Positions 1 to 10,478 of a stretch of 64,000 nucleotides of DNA are shown one piece after another. The notes below the pieces were generated by a model that did no database searches, was not told where the DNA came from, and was given only the letters and a program-made list of their open reading frames with translations. Position 1 is the stretch's first letter, and each line of letters begins with the position of its first letter. The position numbers were made by a program, and so were the translations under genes. This stretch comes from Chrysopilus asiliformis (lineage: Eukaryota; Arthropoda; Insecta; Diptera; Rhagionidae), in assembly GCA_964034945.1 (NCBI GenBank), contig OZ035960.1, forward strand, positions 73,715,585-73,779,584, written 5' to 3'.

Positions 1-214
1 AGATTTTGATAATAATAAACCCAGTTATATGTTATTCGTTTAGTTAGTTTACTTTCGCAAATTAATGAACAACTAAGTATTACGGAGAAATGGAAGAAAA
101 TGTTTTGTGCAATTTGCGCCACTTCCGAGTATATTTATGAAAATGCCCTATAACATTTTAGAATTAAACATTTGTTCGTTGTGCTGCAAGTGAAATTTGA
201 TTTTTAGGTACAAG
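1..214. other. flank without recognised gene
   Basis: No open frame or repeat that I recognise. If the exon proposed at 215-248 is real, this stretch would be its promoter and 5' UTR. It has no clear TATA box or initiator that I would defend. Confidence 0.4.
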
Positions 215-248
215 ATGCCGAAATTCACCAAACGGAAAGGCACATCCC
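215..248 (+). CDS. candidate first coding exon of the IFRD1-like gene, on the opposite strand to the other exons
   Basis: Seen: an ATG in fair context opens a short basic frame, MPKFTKRKGTS plus one base, that stops at a GTAAAC donor at 249. Joined to the exon that starts at 1699 on the minus strand, the split codon gives Arg and the frame runs on as RRGGESSEDES without a break. Known: vertebrate IFRD1 and IFRD2 also begin MP followed by a short Lys/Arg-rich stretch and then a Gly/Ser/acidic region. Odd: this exon is on the plus strand while exons 2-4 are on the minus strand, so the present arrangement cannot make one transcript. I infer an inversion or an assembly flip. Chance resemblance is possible, since only 11 codons are involved. 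Confidence 0.45.
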
Positions 249-282
249 GTAAACGTAACATTACGGTCAATCAAATTGTTTC

Positions 283-392
283 TTTAGTTTCCTTTTCACT
301 AAAATTTCTTACTTAAATATCTATTGGCGGTCGTTGTAGGCGGATTCACGTCTTCTGGCCGTCTATACGAGACAGACACCTTGCTTTTATCT
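283..392 (-). repeat. about 108-bp inverted repeat, left copy
   Basis: Read on the minus strand, this stretch matches plus 12729-12838 at roughly nine bases in ten, from GGTGTCTGTCTCG to AGGAAAC-AA. The two copies are in inverted orientation and bracket 12.4 kb. It is not a terminal repeat of any element delimited here. It may be the fragment of repeat that mediated the proposed inversion of the IFRD1-like gene. Confidence 0.7.
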
Positions 393-434
393 TCTAAAAT
401 TAGTTCAAAGGCTGCTTTTATTAAAAGTGCTTAC

Positions 435-1699
435 CCTTTCCAATTTGGTTTGCTTGCTTGCTTTTGTAACTGGACTTGGTACAACTTTTGCTCCTAGTTG
501 TAAAACATCTCGAACAAAATCATTTTCTTGTAAATGTGAAGTCATACCTGGACCCATGACTGAACATAAAGCAGTATATTGATGATGTATAGCCCATGTA
601 TCTAACAAAAGTGATTCAGAACCAAAACGAATATTTATTTCTGGCGAAACGTCTTCCTAAAGACAATATTTTTTGTTAAGGTTTCAATATAAAAGAAAAA
701 TTTATAAAACAAACTTCCAAATATTTCCACAAATCTCTAAATGTAGCTCTTTGAGTTTTTCTATCACGTTTAGCGCGATATTTATGTGAATCAGTAGCTA
801 ACTGTTTGGTAGCAATAATAAGTTCACCTAAATATTGATCTAAAAAATCTTCGTCATGGCAACGGCCACTTTCAAGCACAAGAGCAATAGTTTCACCGGC
901 TGCCATTCGTACTTCTAAATGTGACGACTGTAAAAGACCCATTAATTTTTTAATAGATCTGAAAAAATAAAATTTTATATCCTTTGTAAATTTTCGGAAA
1001 ATGTCTGCACATACGGAACCATTTCTCCATTATTCATCAAAGATACGAAATCGCCAGATGGAATCAGTGTTAAGAGCAATCCCCAAGCTCTAAGAGCTTC
1101 TGCATGAAATGCTGCTGCTTCAGCATTAACCGAAATTGGAGTTTTTTCATCTCTCAAGTAACTTTCGCTGAATATATTTTCAAAGAATTGCATTAATGTC
1201 AATCGATCTCCAATGTCCTCACCACCTAAAAAGTTTAATAACCCGAGAGCGGCACAACATTTCGCTCTCGCATCGAATGCAACCGATTTATCTTGCATAG
1301 CAGTAAGAAGAAACTGATTTAACCCTTTAGAAACGGTCTCTTCATTTCCTAATTGAAGCACCAAAAGAGGAGCTAATCTTGCACCCCAACCTTGTTCGGC
1401 CCCTTTTCCACGACGTATTGATTTTTCAATTACGTCAATCAAAGTAACTTTTCGATCTTCAACAAAATCTGGTATATAACGATGCATCAATGTCTCACAA
1501 AGAACTTGAAGAGCCTGGACTCGAGTTTGTGCTGATTTTTCGGCTGCATTTTCTAATGCCTGAATAAATTTTTCTTCACATCGTTCTGGCTGTGCTGTCT
1601 CTTCAGATTCATCAAGTGATATTGCGTTATCTGATTGAAGCGAGTAGACGCTGTCATTATCATTAACAGATTCATCTTCTGAAGATTCGCCACCACGAC
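435..1699 (-). CDS. IFRD1/IFRD2-like protein (interferon-related developmental regulator family), exons 2-4
   Basis: Three exons on the minus strand: 1699-1015, 958-715 and 656-435. The introns are 56 and 58 bp, with donors GTATGT and GTTTGT and acceptors TTTCAG and TTTAG. All junctions keep frame, giving about 383 codons. Seen motifs in family order: an acidic Ser-rich start (GESSEDES), LIDVIEKSIRRGKGAEQ, LLVLQLGNEE, CCAALGL, LENIF-like FFENIFSESYL, AWGLLLTLIP, VRMAAGETIALVLE, ATDSHKYRAKRDRKTQRATFRD, LLDTWA and MTSHLQENDFVRDVLQLG. Vertebrate IFRD proteins share each of these and act as transcriptional co-regulators with HEAT/ARM-like helices. The family C-terminus (FKARTKARSK...RDKR) is missing here: after the GTAAGC donor at 434 I find no convincing last exon. 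The first exon is probably the one at 215-248 on the other strand. If so, the gene is broken in this assembly. Confidence 0.9.
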
Positions 1700-2284
1700 C
1701 TAAGAAAAATTAATAGAAATAATTTAAAGAATATGATAAAGAATTTTATTAGAAATATTTCAAAAATGTATTTACTGATATGTATAACTTTGCATTATAG
1801 AAAAAAAGATGGTGAATTATATATACCTTTCTACAAAGAACAAAATTGGCATTAGTTTTGTTTGTTGCAAGTCGTACTGTAAATGTCAGTATCTTGAAAT
1901 ATATTACACAAATGTTTGTGGATCATGAGTTACAGTTTTCATGAAATCCACTAGTGGGAAAATTGTTCTTGAGTGGTGTGTTTGATAATAAGAAATAGAC
2001 CTCTTTATTCTTCGTCTTAGTGTTCATTACAAACAAATTTTAACGTTTTTAGCGACAGTTTAAAAATTTTAATTTTACTGGTAAACTTAAACTTTGTTCA
2101 TTAATTAAAAGAAGTGATGTGGTTACTCAGAAAAATTGACTAATATTATTTATGTTCTAAATAATTTTGATTTTTCTTATTCATATTAGACTAGCAGACC
2201 CTTCGTTGCCAGCTTAAAGTTTTTTGTATTAATTTTAGAATGCCAAAAAACCATAAATAACTTAAAAACTTAAATAACCATAAA
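1700..2284. other. intron 1 or intergenic sequence, no gene seen
   Basis: AT-rich sequence upstream of the acceptor at 1700-1704. I looked for a minus-strand first exon with the correct phase (one base left over) and found none. Confidence 0.5.
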
Positions 2285-2359
2285 TAACTGGAAAAAACCT
2301 TATCGTTACAGGACCTTCCGTTACGAATTTTAAAATTCTAACACCAGATTCGTGATCAG
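2285..2359 (+). repeat. fragment of the 122-bp satellite family, target of a hAT insertion
   Basis: The words TTACAGGACCTTCCGTTACG and GATTCGTGATCAG match the tandem unit at 52.06-52.69 kb. The 8 bases GTGATCAG at 2352-2359 are duplicated on the far side of the hAT element. Confidence 0.75.
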
Positions 2360-3844
2360 TAGGGCTGCCAAAAATATGCATTTGCATATTTCTTCTCGTT
2401 ATGATTTCGGCTCCGGGAGTTTTTTATTCATCCGAATCAATAAGTTTAGAAGCGAATGAAGGTCACTTGTTGTTGCATATTTCGCATATTTGACACGTTA
2501 GTGCATATTTGCATATAAATGCATATAAATGCATATAATGCATATTTAGTTGCATATTTTACAACTTTCATGAACAACCAAATTTTTTTTGTACAATTCA
2601 AATTATAATTCGACTGTTTCAGCTAGAATAAATATTAAAAATAAATAAATATGTGTTTTTACTTTCTTCTACGAAGTATAACAAAGTATTGTATTAAAGT
2701 ATTGTATATTTCGACCTCTTAATTTTGCCTCAAAAACATTTCCCGATCATTCCTTAGTCGATTGGAGTCATATTACAAAAATGTCTTTCTGTCTGTCAGT
2801 CTGTCTGTCAGTCTGTGTACAAGATTTCTCAAAAACTAATAGAGCTAGCGCAATGAAATTTTATAGGCATGTCGGGTCCTGGAATGGGACGATCCTATCA
2901 ACTTTTGGTGGAAATCCGTTAACTGGAAGTATCCAAAATGGCGGTTTTTCAAAAATCGCAATTTCGTTTTTCTCGATTTACTCCCAAACTACGCGTTTTT
3001 TGGAGAAAATAAAATTTCCCACACTTTTGTCTTTAGCTATAACTCGATATCTCAACCTGTTATCGAGATAAACCGTTATTTCAAAAAAATTAATTTTTTT
3101 CCATGATCTCGAAAAAAAAATGGTTTTTAGCTTACTGTATATATGAGATGAATTAATGAGAATGGCATTCTGCACAATTTTGTCTTTTACAGTTATCCAT
3201 TATCTTTTACCGTTATTGAAATATTTTTATTAAAATGTAAAAAATATATTTTTGCGAATTACTTGCAAACTAACAGTTTTTCGAAAAAAACTTTTAAAAA
3301 ACGAATTAAAGGCAATGAAATTTTCTACATTTTTACCTTTTACCGTAAATTGATATCTTTTACCGTTCTCAAGTTATTTCAAATTTTGTACATTTTGAGG
3401 TCGTCTTTGGTTGACAAAACGATAGGGATAGCGTAAATTGCGCAGGGTCGTAGATTGTGTGGAAGAAAGTTTTGTGGTAGCAACAACTGAGATTTTTCTA
3501 CAAGTTTTAGCCCCGATTATACCATAGACAATATGAAGTATTGAACCTCTTTTCGAAATATCTTAAAATTTAACAGTTGCAATTTAGAAACAAGTAAAAA
3601 AATTTTTTGTCAGTCAAAATGTCAATCTTTTTTACAGACTATTATTTTTTCAATTTTTTTATTTTCCACATAAGTCGAATTAACCACATTTTAACAAGTT
3701 CCGTTCACTATTTTGGGTGAAATATACTATATTTCGGATTTTTAATGTTTTTAAAGTGCATATTTAAGTGCATATTTTGCCGTTTTTAGTGCATATTATA
3801 TGCGCATATTTCGCCTTTTTTAGTGCATATTTTTGGCAGCCCTA
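2360..3844 (+). mobile_element. non-autonomous hAT element, copy 1
   Basis: The ends are inverted repeats TAGGGCTGCCAAAAATATG / CATATTTTTGGCAGCCCTA. They are flanked by an exact 8-bp duplication GTGATCAG (2352-2359 and 3845-3852), which fits the hAT target pattern nTnnnnAn. Length 1485 bp. Subterminal sequence is full of GCATAT words. The interior (about 2655-3505) is a separate repeat, called X here, with a short CTGT/CAGT run at 2785-2815. There is no transposase frame. The same family recurs at 3853-11476 and 29622-34743. Confidence 0.88.
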
Positions 3845-4029
3845 GTGATCAGTAAGGCTGCCAAAAATATGCACTAAAAAAGGCGTTTTATGCGCATAAA
3901 ATATGCACTAAAAATGGCAAAATATGCACTTTCAAAAAAACATTCAAAATCCGATACATAGTATATTTCACCCAAAATAGTGAACGGAACTTGTTAAAAT
4001 GTGATTAATTCGACTTTTGTGGAAAATTT

Positions 4030-5216
4030 TAAAAAAATATCAGTTGTGGTCAACACAAAACTTTCTTCTACAAAATCCACGACCCTGTGCAATTTACGCT
4101 AGAGCCCTGTCGCGTTGTCAACCTAAGACGGCCTCCCAATAAATTGTTGGTTCATCCAAAAATATCAAAAACGTACAAAATTTGAGATAACTTGAGAACA
4201 GTAAAAGATATCAATTTACGGTAAATGGCAAAAATGTAGAAAATGTTAACAACTTTAATTATTCTTTTAACTGATTTGTCGAAAAACCGTTAGTTTGCAA
4301 ATTATTCGCAAAAATATGATTTTTTACATACTAATGAAAATATCTCAATAACGGTAAAATATAACGGATAACGGTAAAAGACAAAATTGTGCAGAATGCC
4401 ATTCTCATTAATTCACTTCATACATTCAGTTCAGTCAGACAACCAAGGTATGCTGTAAACTTTTGATAGTCAGGTGTGACGTCATTTGTGCCGACTTTTT
4501 TTAATTAATTTTTATGTTTATTGATCACTATTTAATGCAATCAGTCCACTAATTTACAAATATCTTATTTAGATCGCACAAATTAAAAAAAAACCATCCA
4601 GAATACAAAATTCCTTCTGCACTTGACGAACTAATCGGCACAAGTGACGTAGCAACGAAACGTCAGATTTGAGTTTACAGCATACCTTGGTTGTCTGTAT
4701 GCCGTGACATTCAGTCAGCAAAAACCCGTTAGTTTTCGAGATAATCGCAAAAAACTGTTTTTTTGGAAATAACGGATTATCTCGATAACAGGTTGAGATA
4801 TCGAGTTATAGCTAAAGACAAAAGTGTGGGAAATTTTATTTTCTCCAAGTTTTGTCATACTTAAGGCCGTAGTTTGGGAAAAAACGCGTAGTTTGGGAGT
4901 AAATCGAGAAAAACGAAATTGCGATTTTTGAAAAACCGCCATTTTGGATACTTCCGGTTAACGGATTTCCACCAAAAGTTGATAGGATCGTCCCATTTCA
5001 GGACCCCACATGCCTATAAAATTTCATGGCGCTAGCTCTATTAGTTTTTGAGAAATCTTGTACACAGACTGACAGACAGACTGACAGACAGAAAGACATT
5101 TTTTAAAGATGACTCCAATCGACTCAGGAGTGATCGGGAAATGTTTTTTAGGCAAAATTAAGAGGTCGAAATTTTTCATGAATACAATACTTTATTATAC
5201 TCCGTAGAAGAAAGTA
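4030..5216 (-). repeat. repeat X, extra copy inserted in hAT copy 2
   Basis: It runs from ATCAGTTGTGGTCAACAC to GTAGAAGAAAGTAAAAAT, with a 12-bp inverted match ACTTTCTTCTAC near both ends. The same unit is native inside the hAT family (2655-3505, 6522-11220, 29899-31290). It also occurs as an independent insertion here and at 31988-34172, so it moves by itself. It contains no coding frame I recognise. Its class is unclear. Confidence 0.6.
4436..4697. mobile_element. 262-bp MITE with 25-bp terminal inverted repeats
   Basis: The ends CAGACAACCAAGGTATGC... and ...GCATACCTTGGTTGTCTG are perfect inverted repeats of about 25 bp. The element interrupts repeat X: the uninterrupted version is seen at 32361-32390. 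Target duplication is not clear. Confidence 0.8.
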
Positions 5217-5334
5217 AAAATACCATTGAATATTAGAAAATTTGAAAAAATAATAGGCTGTAAAAAAATATTGACATTTTGACTGACAAAAAAAAATTTT
5301 ACAGGAAAACTTGTTTCTAAATTGCAATCATATT

Positions 5335-5965
5335 GGGCGCATTCACGAACACTCAACAGTTGAGTAAATCTCGATGAGTTCTCGTGAATGCCTCGATACA
5401 TTAAACAGCTGATATCTGTCAATCTTGTCATAGACAAATGGAGGGAAAATTTGTTGTGTGAAAATTGTTAGTTGGAATTATGGAAAACCACTGGTTTTTG
5501 GAGTTTTTAGCTGAAGATGATGTTACCACAAACATTGCAACAGATTCCTGATTTAGTGCAAACATTTTTATTTGCGCATGAAATATTTAAAGGCCGTGAA
5601 TCGGCGAAAGTGCGGAATGAAAAATTTCTTCAAACGATTGGAAATATTTCCATCTCTTGTAAATTAATAAAATGCAACTTATCAGTCTGTAATCTGTGAT
5701 GCACCTCCGGAGTTTCGAAAATATTATATTCCATATCATTTAATTTGTAAATTTGATCCAGAAAAGCCATTCTGTTTTTTCAAATATTTTGTTCTTCGAA
5801 AAAACGCTAGTTGTTATCTGTCAAAATACTCAATCCATCGGTTGAGCAGAAAAGTATCGCAGTAATTTTCTGATACAAAAAATGGCGTCCGATCAGTGGT
5901 TATGATGAGTAAATCTCTCAACTGTTGAGCAAATCTCTCAACCGTTGAGTACCGTGAATGCGCCC
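5335..5965. mobile_element. Harbinger-like MITE, GGGCGC ends, ATT duplication
   Basis: Terminal inverted repeats GGGCGCATTCACG and subterminal ACTCAACNGTTGAG words occur at both ends. A 3-bp ATT is duplicated at 5332-5334 and 5966-5968. A short frame from about 5479 starts MENHWFLEFLAEDDV and stops, and may be a relic of a transposon exon. Confidence 0.75.
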
Positions 5966-5980
5966 ATTGTCTATGTTATA

Positions 5981-6511
5981 TTGGACATGTGTACTGAGCA
6001 ATCAATGAATAGACTCCAAAATCTGCAAAACAAGGCTATGAGAAGCATATTAAAGGTGAATAAATACTGTGCAATTAAGTTGATGTTGGAAACGTTAAAA
6101 TGGCTAAGCGTGAAAGAAAGGGTTAAACTAAATGTACTCTTGTTTGTGTTTAACATGATGAAAGGCAAAGCACCAACATATCTAAGAGACTTCATCCAAT
6201 ATACATCGGAAGTGCAACCATATAGATTGAGGGAAGGTGACGTAAACATCAGATTGCCGAAATTCACACAGGCAAAATCGCAGAACAACCTTATTTATAA
6301 TGGGCTCAAATTGTTCAATTCGTTACCTAGAAGTGTAAAAGAAGAAACAAGACCAAGAAACTTTAAAATTGAAATAATTAAATTAATTAAAGAGAAAAAA
6401 ATTTGAAATCGTAACAAGTAAAAATATTATAACAGAAAAATCATGATTGTGTAAAGAAAAAGTAAAATTATTACTAATAAAATTATTATTATTATTATTA
6501 TTATTATTATA
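5981..6511 (+). pseudogene. 5'-truncated LINE: reverse transcriptase C-terminus and (ATT)n tail
   Basis: An open frame to 6406 carries the C-terminal region seen after the polymerase domain of CR1/Jockey-type LINEs: LQNLQNKAMRSIL, then LKWLSVKERVKLN, F-x-MMKGKAPTYL and LFNSLPRSVKEE. About 70 bp after the stop there is an (ATT)n run at 6478-6511, a usual LINE tail. The palm and endonuclease are absent, as expected of 5' truncation during target-primed insertion. It sits in the hAT copy, splitting a conserved TCTATGGTATAATCGG stretch. Confidence 0.8.
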
Positions 6512-7131
6512 ATCGGAGTTGAAACTTATAGAAAAATATCAGTTGTGGTCAACACAAAACTTTCTTCCACAAAATGTACGACCCTGAGCAATTTATGCTA
6601 TAGCCCTATCGTTTTGTCAACCAAAGACGACCTCAAAACGTACAAATTTTGAAATAACTTGAGAACGGTAAAAGATATCGATTTACAGTAAAAGATAAAT
6701 ATGTGGAAAATTTTATTGCCTTTAATTCGTTTTTCATTTTTTTTTCGAAAAACTGTCACACTGAGATGTCACAATGGCTATCAGCTGCTGCAGCTGACTG
6801 ATCCCGACATCAGTTGCACATGTAATCCAATGGCGCATGGCACACTGCAAAAAATGTGCAGCTGCATGTCTAGGACGCGTAGCTGACTTTTTTCAACTGA
6901 CCTAAATGTAGCTGATATCAGGAACATGTCGGGTAGTTTCTAATGTCATTTTTGTTAAATTACAATAAAATGATAATTTTCAATATTTTTTTTCGTCTGG
7001 CGGTAATAATTGTCAGTAGCACAGTCTATTGGCCACTCTCTAGGTTATAGGCTCTCTACTTCATATAATGTTGACTTTAATGTTGACTATTTGGGAACAT
7101 CATAAAATTTTGACAAGCGAAAATAAATACG

Positions 7132-10100
7132 ATGTCCACCGAAGAGGAAAAGATAAACACAGCAATCGTACAAGCTGTAGAAAAACGTAAATGCTTGTAC
7201 GATTGCACAGATCCATTCGAAAGCGGGATAGGATAGAAATGGCGTGGAAACAAATCGCGGAAGAAGTAAAACTACCGCGTAAGTAAAAGTTTTATAACTT
7301 TATTTTAGATTTAAAGGCGATACTTCCATTGTCACGGTAAGGCATTTTCTTTTCGCATAAAATAATTGGCCAAATAATTTCTTCGTGCCTCTGTTTTATT
7401 GAAATGTCTTGTAGAAGTTGTTCCCAGTTCATCAATTGTTATTCCGGCTGAAGCTTCACAATTTTCCTCGGTGTTTTCCTCATTCGAAAGGTGAAAGGAA
7501 CTAAAACGTCCTTCACGAGAGCGAATGAAATTGTGAAGAACACACACCGCTTTTATTATGTTAACCATCGACTCCTCTTTAGCACAAATAGCAGACTCCA
7601 GTATCCGAAATTTGGAAGTTGCCATTCCAAAAGCGCATTCAACACTTTTTCGTGTCCTTGAGAGTCTGTAGTTGAAGATCCGTTTTGTGTTGGTTAGATT
7701 CCGTTGTGGATATGGTCTCAAGAATTGTCATTGGGCAAAAAAACTTCAGTAGGAATGCCCAGTTGATCATGTTCCATTGCTCTTCCGACATTTGAATGTT
7801 GAAAAACTTCAGAGTTTCTATTTCGCTTGTGAGAAGAAGCCCAAGTAACGCAATTGGTAATCGGCGACCGCACTAAAGTCTGGCCGCCTTATATTCGGTC
7901 GATATGTCCACTTCACTACCTATTAAAATTCCTCAAAGACGTTTTTTCCAATAAGGCGTATCGTCTGAACGAAAAGAAGACCGAGCGCCCTCAAATTAAA
8001 CCTTAATGGAAGTATCGCCCAATAAGACCTGAAAAGAACTTAACGTCTTATATAAGGCATTGAGACCGTGTGACGCCTTCATGACTCTTAAGGCGTATGG
8101 CAGACAATACGTCCATTATCGGTCTATAAGGGCGTCAATCCCTTATCTAAATCAAGCTGACGCCTTATAGGGCGTAATTTCTACTGTAGAATTCCTATTG
8201 GGCGTATTAGAGCAAGACAGAAAACCAAGTGCGAAAAGAGCAAGACAGAAAACCAAGTCCTCTGATTAGAGAGGAAGCCTGGATATGGGGCTTATTAAGA
8301 GAGTAATTTTGTGCTTTGTCTCACTTCGTCTCAAGTTCTTTTGTCTCACTAAAACAGGTGACATTTTTTATTATCTCTGAAAAAATATTTCGGCGCCCTA
8401 ACAGACTTGAATTCCACTAGACGCCCTTTTAGGCGTGTTTGAAGGTATTCACGCCCTCCCATTAGAACTTAACGTCTAATAGGGCGCGAAAATGAGCTGA
8501 CGCGTCTTTGAGGGCGCACATGTTTCCATCCGCCATATTCCACTTTGATGTTGATTCAAATAATTTCCCTTCGAGAATTAAACTTCTTATTTTAAGCTAA
8601 TCACTGGAGGAAATCGCATAAAGAATAGATGGGAGACAATTTTGAAGCAGCACAATTTTATTGGCATCAAAATTTTATTGAATTAGTGGAAAAAAAAATT
8701 TTGACGAAAAATTAAATTAAAGAAATTTTTTGTTGAAAACAAAATATTTAGATGGCCCATTTCAATTTAAAGCGTTTTAGATAGAATTTTGTCAAAAAAA
8801 AATTAGTTGCAACTGAAATGGCAGCATATAACATGATGAAAAGTCCATTTACGAAAAGTAAATATAACAAGTTTCCATTATTTCGTCGCTATCATCTGTA
8901 AGTTTGTGCTGTCGTTTATCTTTCTACCCATCTCTTTGTTCGCCCAGCAATTCATGTAAGTATAAGAGGGACATAAGTATTTCCGTTCGATGATGTGTAG
9001 CGAATGCAATGTCGTCAACAGAGAAGATTCCCGATGGCTACCGACGCCCAAACGAAGACCAATTGACGTCCTAATAGAACTTTCGCCTTTGCGGACGTTT
9101 GAGTAGACGCTAAGCGGACATCACGTCATTCCCCACTTTCGAACTCGTTTCGAATCGTCGTCGAATCCAATTCGACATTTGCACCAACGTCACGCCCTCT
9201 TGGTCGGACTTTGTGGAAACGACGTCCACTGTACGCCCTATTTGGTTACTTGGGAGTCCCTCCGCATCAGCTATGGCCATCAAAACAATGGAAAAGTATT
9301 TTTTGTAGTTGAAGTACAAACTTCCACTCTTGGGCAACTTTTTAATACGGATGTGCTTGCCGTCTACAGCTCCAATACAATTCGGTATTTGACACAACGT
9401 GTAGTACCTATTTGCTACTTCTTTCCATGTGCTCTCTGTAGGTTTTGGCATGAATATCGGTTGTAGATGCTCCCAAATTGCAGTTGTGGTTTCAGCAATT
9501 ATTTTTCTTATCGTGGTTCTTCCTCTCATAAATTTGTATTGGATAGCTGAAAACGACTTGCCTGTAGCTAAGTATCTGAAACACACACAAAAACGCAATA
9601 TATTAAAATATATTTTGATATTTTTAGATGATGTCGTCAAAAGTAAGAGGGGAAATTTAAGGACTGGATTTCTAAGAGCTCGCAGAAAGCATATCCCAAG
9701 TGGATCTGTGTCTTCCACTGCCACAAAAAAAAAGTATTATTTAGAAAATGAAATGCAGTTTTTAGTTCCATATCTGCAACACAAGCAACAGAGTGGAAAT
9801 TTATCTTCCGAAGTCATTAATTGTGAAGTACTTAGTCCGAACTCTTCTTATACATTAAATTATGGAGTACTGAGTCCGGAGCCTTTGGAAGACTCTTCTC
9901 CGTCCATTGCAATGAAGACAGTACAACCAGAGACGAGTCGCAAGTGGCTGATGAGGCATTACGTTTAAAAAAAACACAAAGAAACATCGAATTCGGATGA
10001 GGCTATTGTGCAGTATTTAAAAGAGAGAAGAGAAGAAAAAAAGGAAAAGAAAGAGCCCCTTCTGGGTTTTTTTTAAGTCACTTCTACCAGATCTACTGAA

Positions 10101-10176
10101 AATGACACCAAAAAAACAAAAAGAATTCCGGAGTGATTTATTTTCATTGGTCAATAAGTATATTAATGATGATTGA
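7132..10176 (+). pseudogene. MADF-BESS protein of the Harbinger element (decayed)
   Basis: Exon 1 (7132-7279) starts MSTEEEKINTAIVQAVEKRK and reads CLYDCTDPFE, then needs a frame change to KRDRIEMAWKQIAEEV before a GTAAGT donor at 7280. Exon 2 (9628-10176, acceptor TTTTTAG) continues in phase as VVKSKRGNLRTGFLR and KKKYYLENEMQFL, the second half of a MADF domain. A further frame change near 9963 leads to QYLKERREEKKEKKE and to FFKSLLPDLLKMTPKKQKEF, a BESS motif. MADF/BESS proteins are DNA-binding partners of insect Harbinger transposases. Both exons lie antisense to the transposase and interleave with it. The frame changes mean it is not functional. Confidence 0.75.
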
Positions 10177-10478
10177 TTTTAATAAAATAAATAATTTACT
10201 TACCGTAACGTAATTTGCAATTTTTTTTTGGGTTTGATTGCTTTCCGGAAATTGGTGTCTTTCTTAGTCAATTTTTTCTCCAAAAGATGTAGTAATATTT
10301 TAAAACTTTCCTAGGACATCCTGTGAAAGTTTTGAAATTTTCCTGCTTTGAAGGTTTTATTTTCCGAACTTAATTGCGCATTTCTTTTTATAAACGGATG
10401 TACCCAATATTTTCTACGTTTTACACTGCTCCGTTTTTTTAGCAGAGAAAGGAGAAATTCTTCCTCCGAGTCCGACAT
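7332..10478 (-). pseudogene. Harbinger transposase (decayed)
   Basis: Exon 1 (10478-10204) begins MSDSEEEFLLSLLKKR and contains KRRKYWVHPF, FHRMS, one in-frame stop and ITLR before a GTAAGT donor. Exon 2 starts at 9575 after a TTTCAG acceptor: YLATGKSFSAIQYKF, then PNCIGAVDGKHIRI (first catalytic Asp), SGSLYFNYKKYFSIVLMAIADAEG. There it is cut by the element at 7840-9254. Beyond the cut the frame resumes with HDQLGIPTEVFLPNDNS, a deletion and frame change, then LRPYPQRNLTNTKRIFNYRLSR and VECAFGMATSKFRIL, which holds the catalytic Glu of the DDE_Tnp_4 fold, and LHNFIRSREG. The second Asp region is lost. The protein is dead. Confidence 0.8.
7840..9254. mobile_element. 1.4-kb unclassified element with CCCAAGTAAC ends
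   Basis: It is bounded by the 10-bp inverted repeat CCCAAGTAAC / GTTACTTGGG, and its removal rejoins the Harbinger coding sequence. The interior is unusually rich in GGCGT/ACGCC words (dozens between 7890 and 8530 and again near both ends), against a flank where CpG is rare. It has no long frame with recognisable domains. Target duplication is at most 2-3 bp and not certain. Confidence 0.65.

Noticed and set aside
345..394. Possible IFRD1 last exon reading KIKARCLSRIDGQKT on the minus strand after a 41-bp intron
   Set aside because: It resembles the family's KAR-x-x-SR end, but most of it lies in the inverted repeat, the intron would be shorter than its neighbours, and the expected preceding residues are missing. 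Too weak to annotate.
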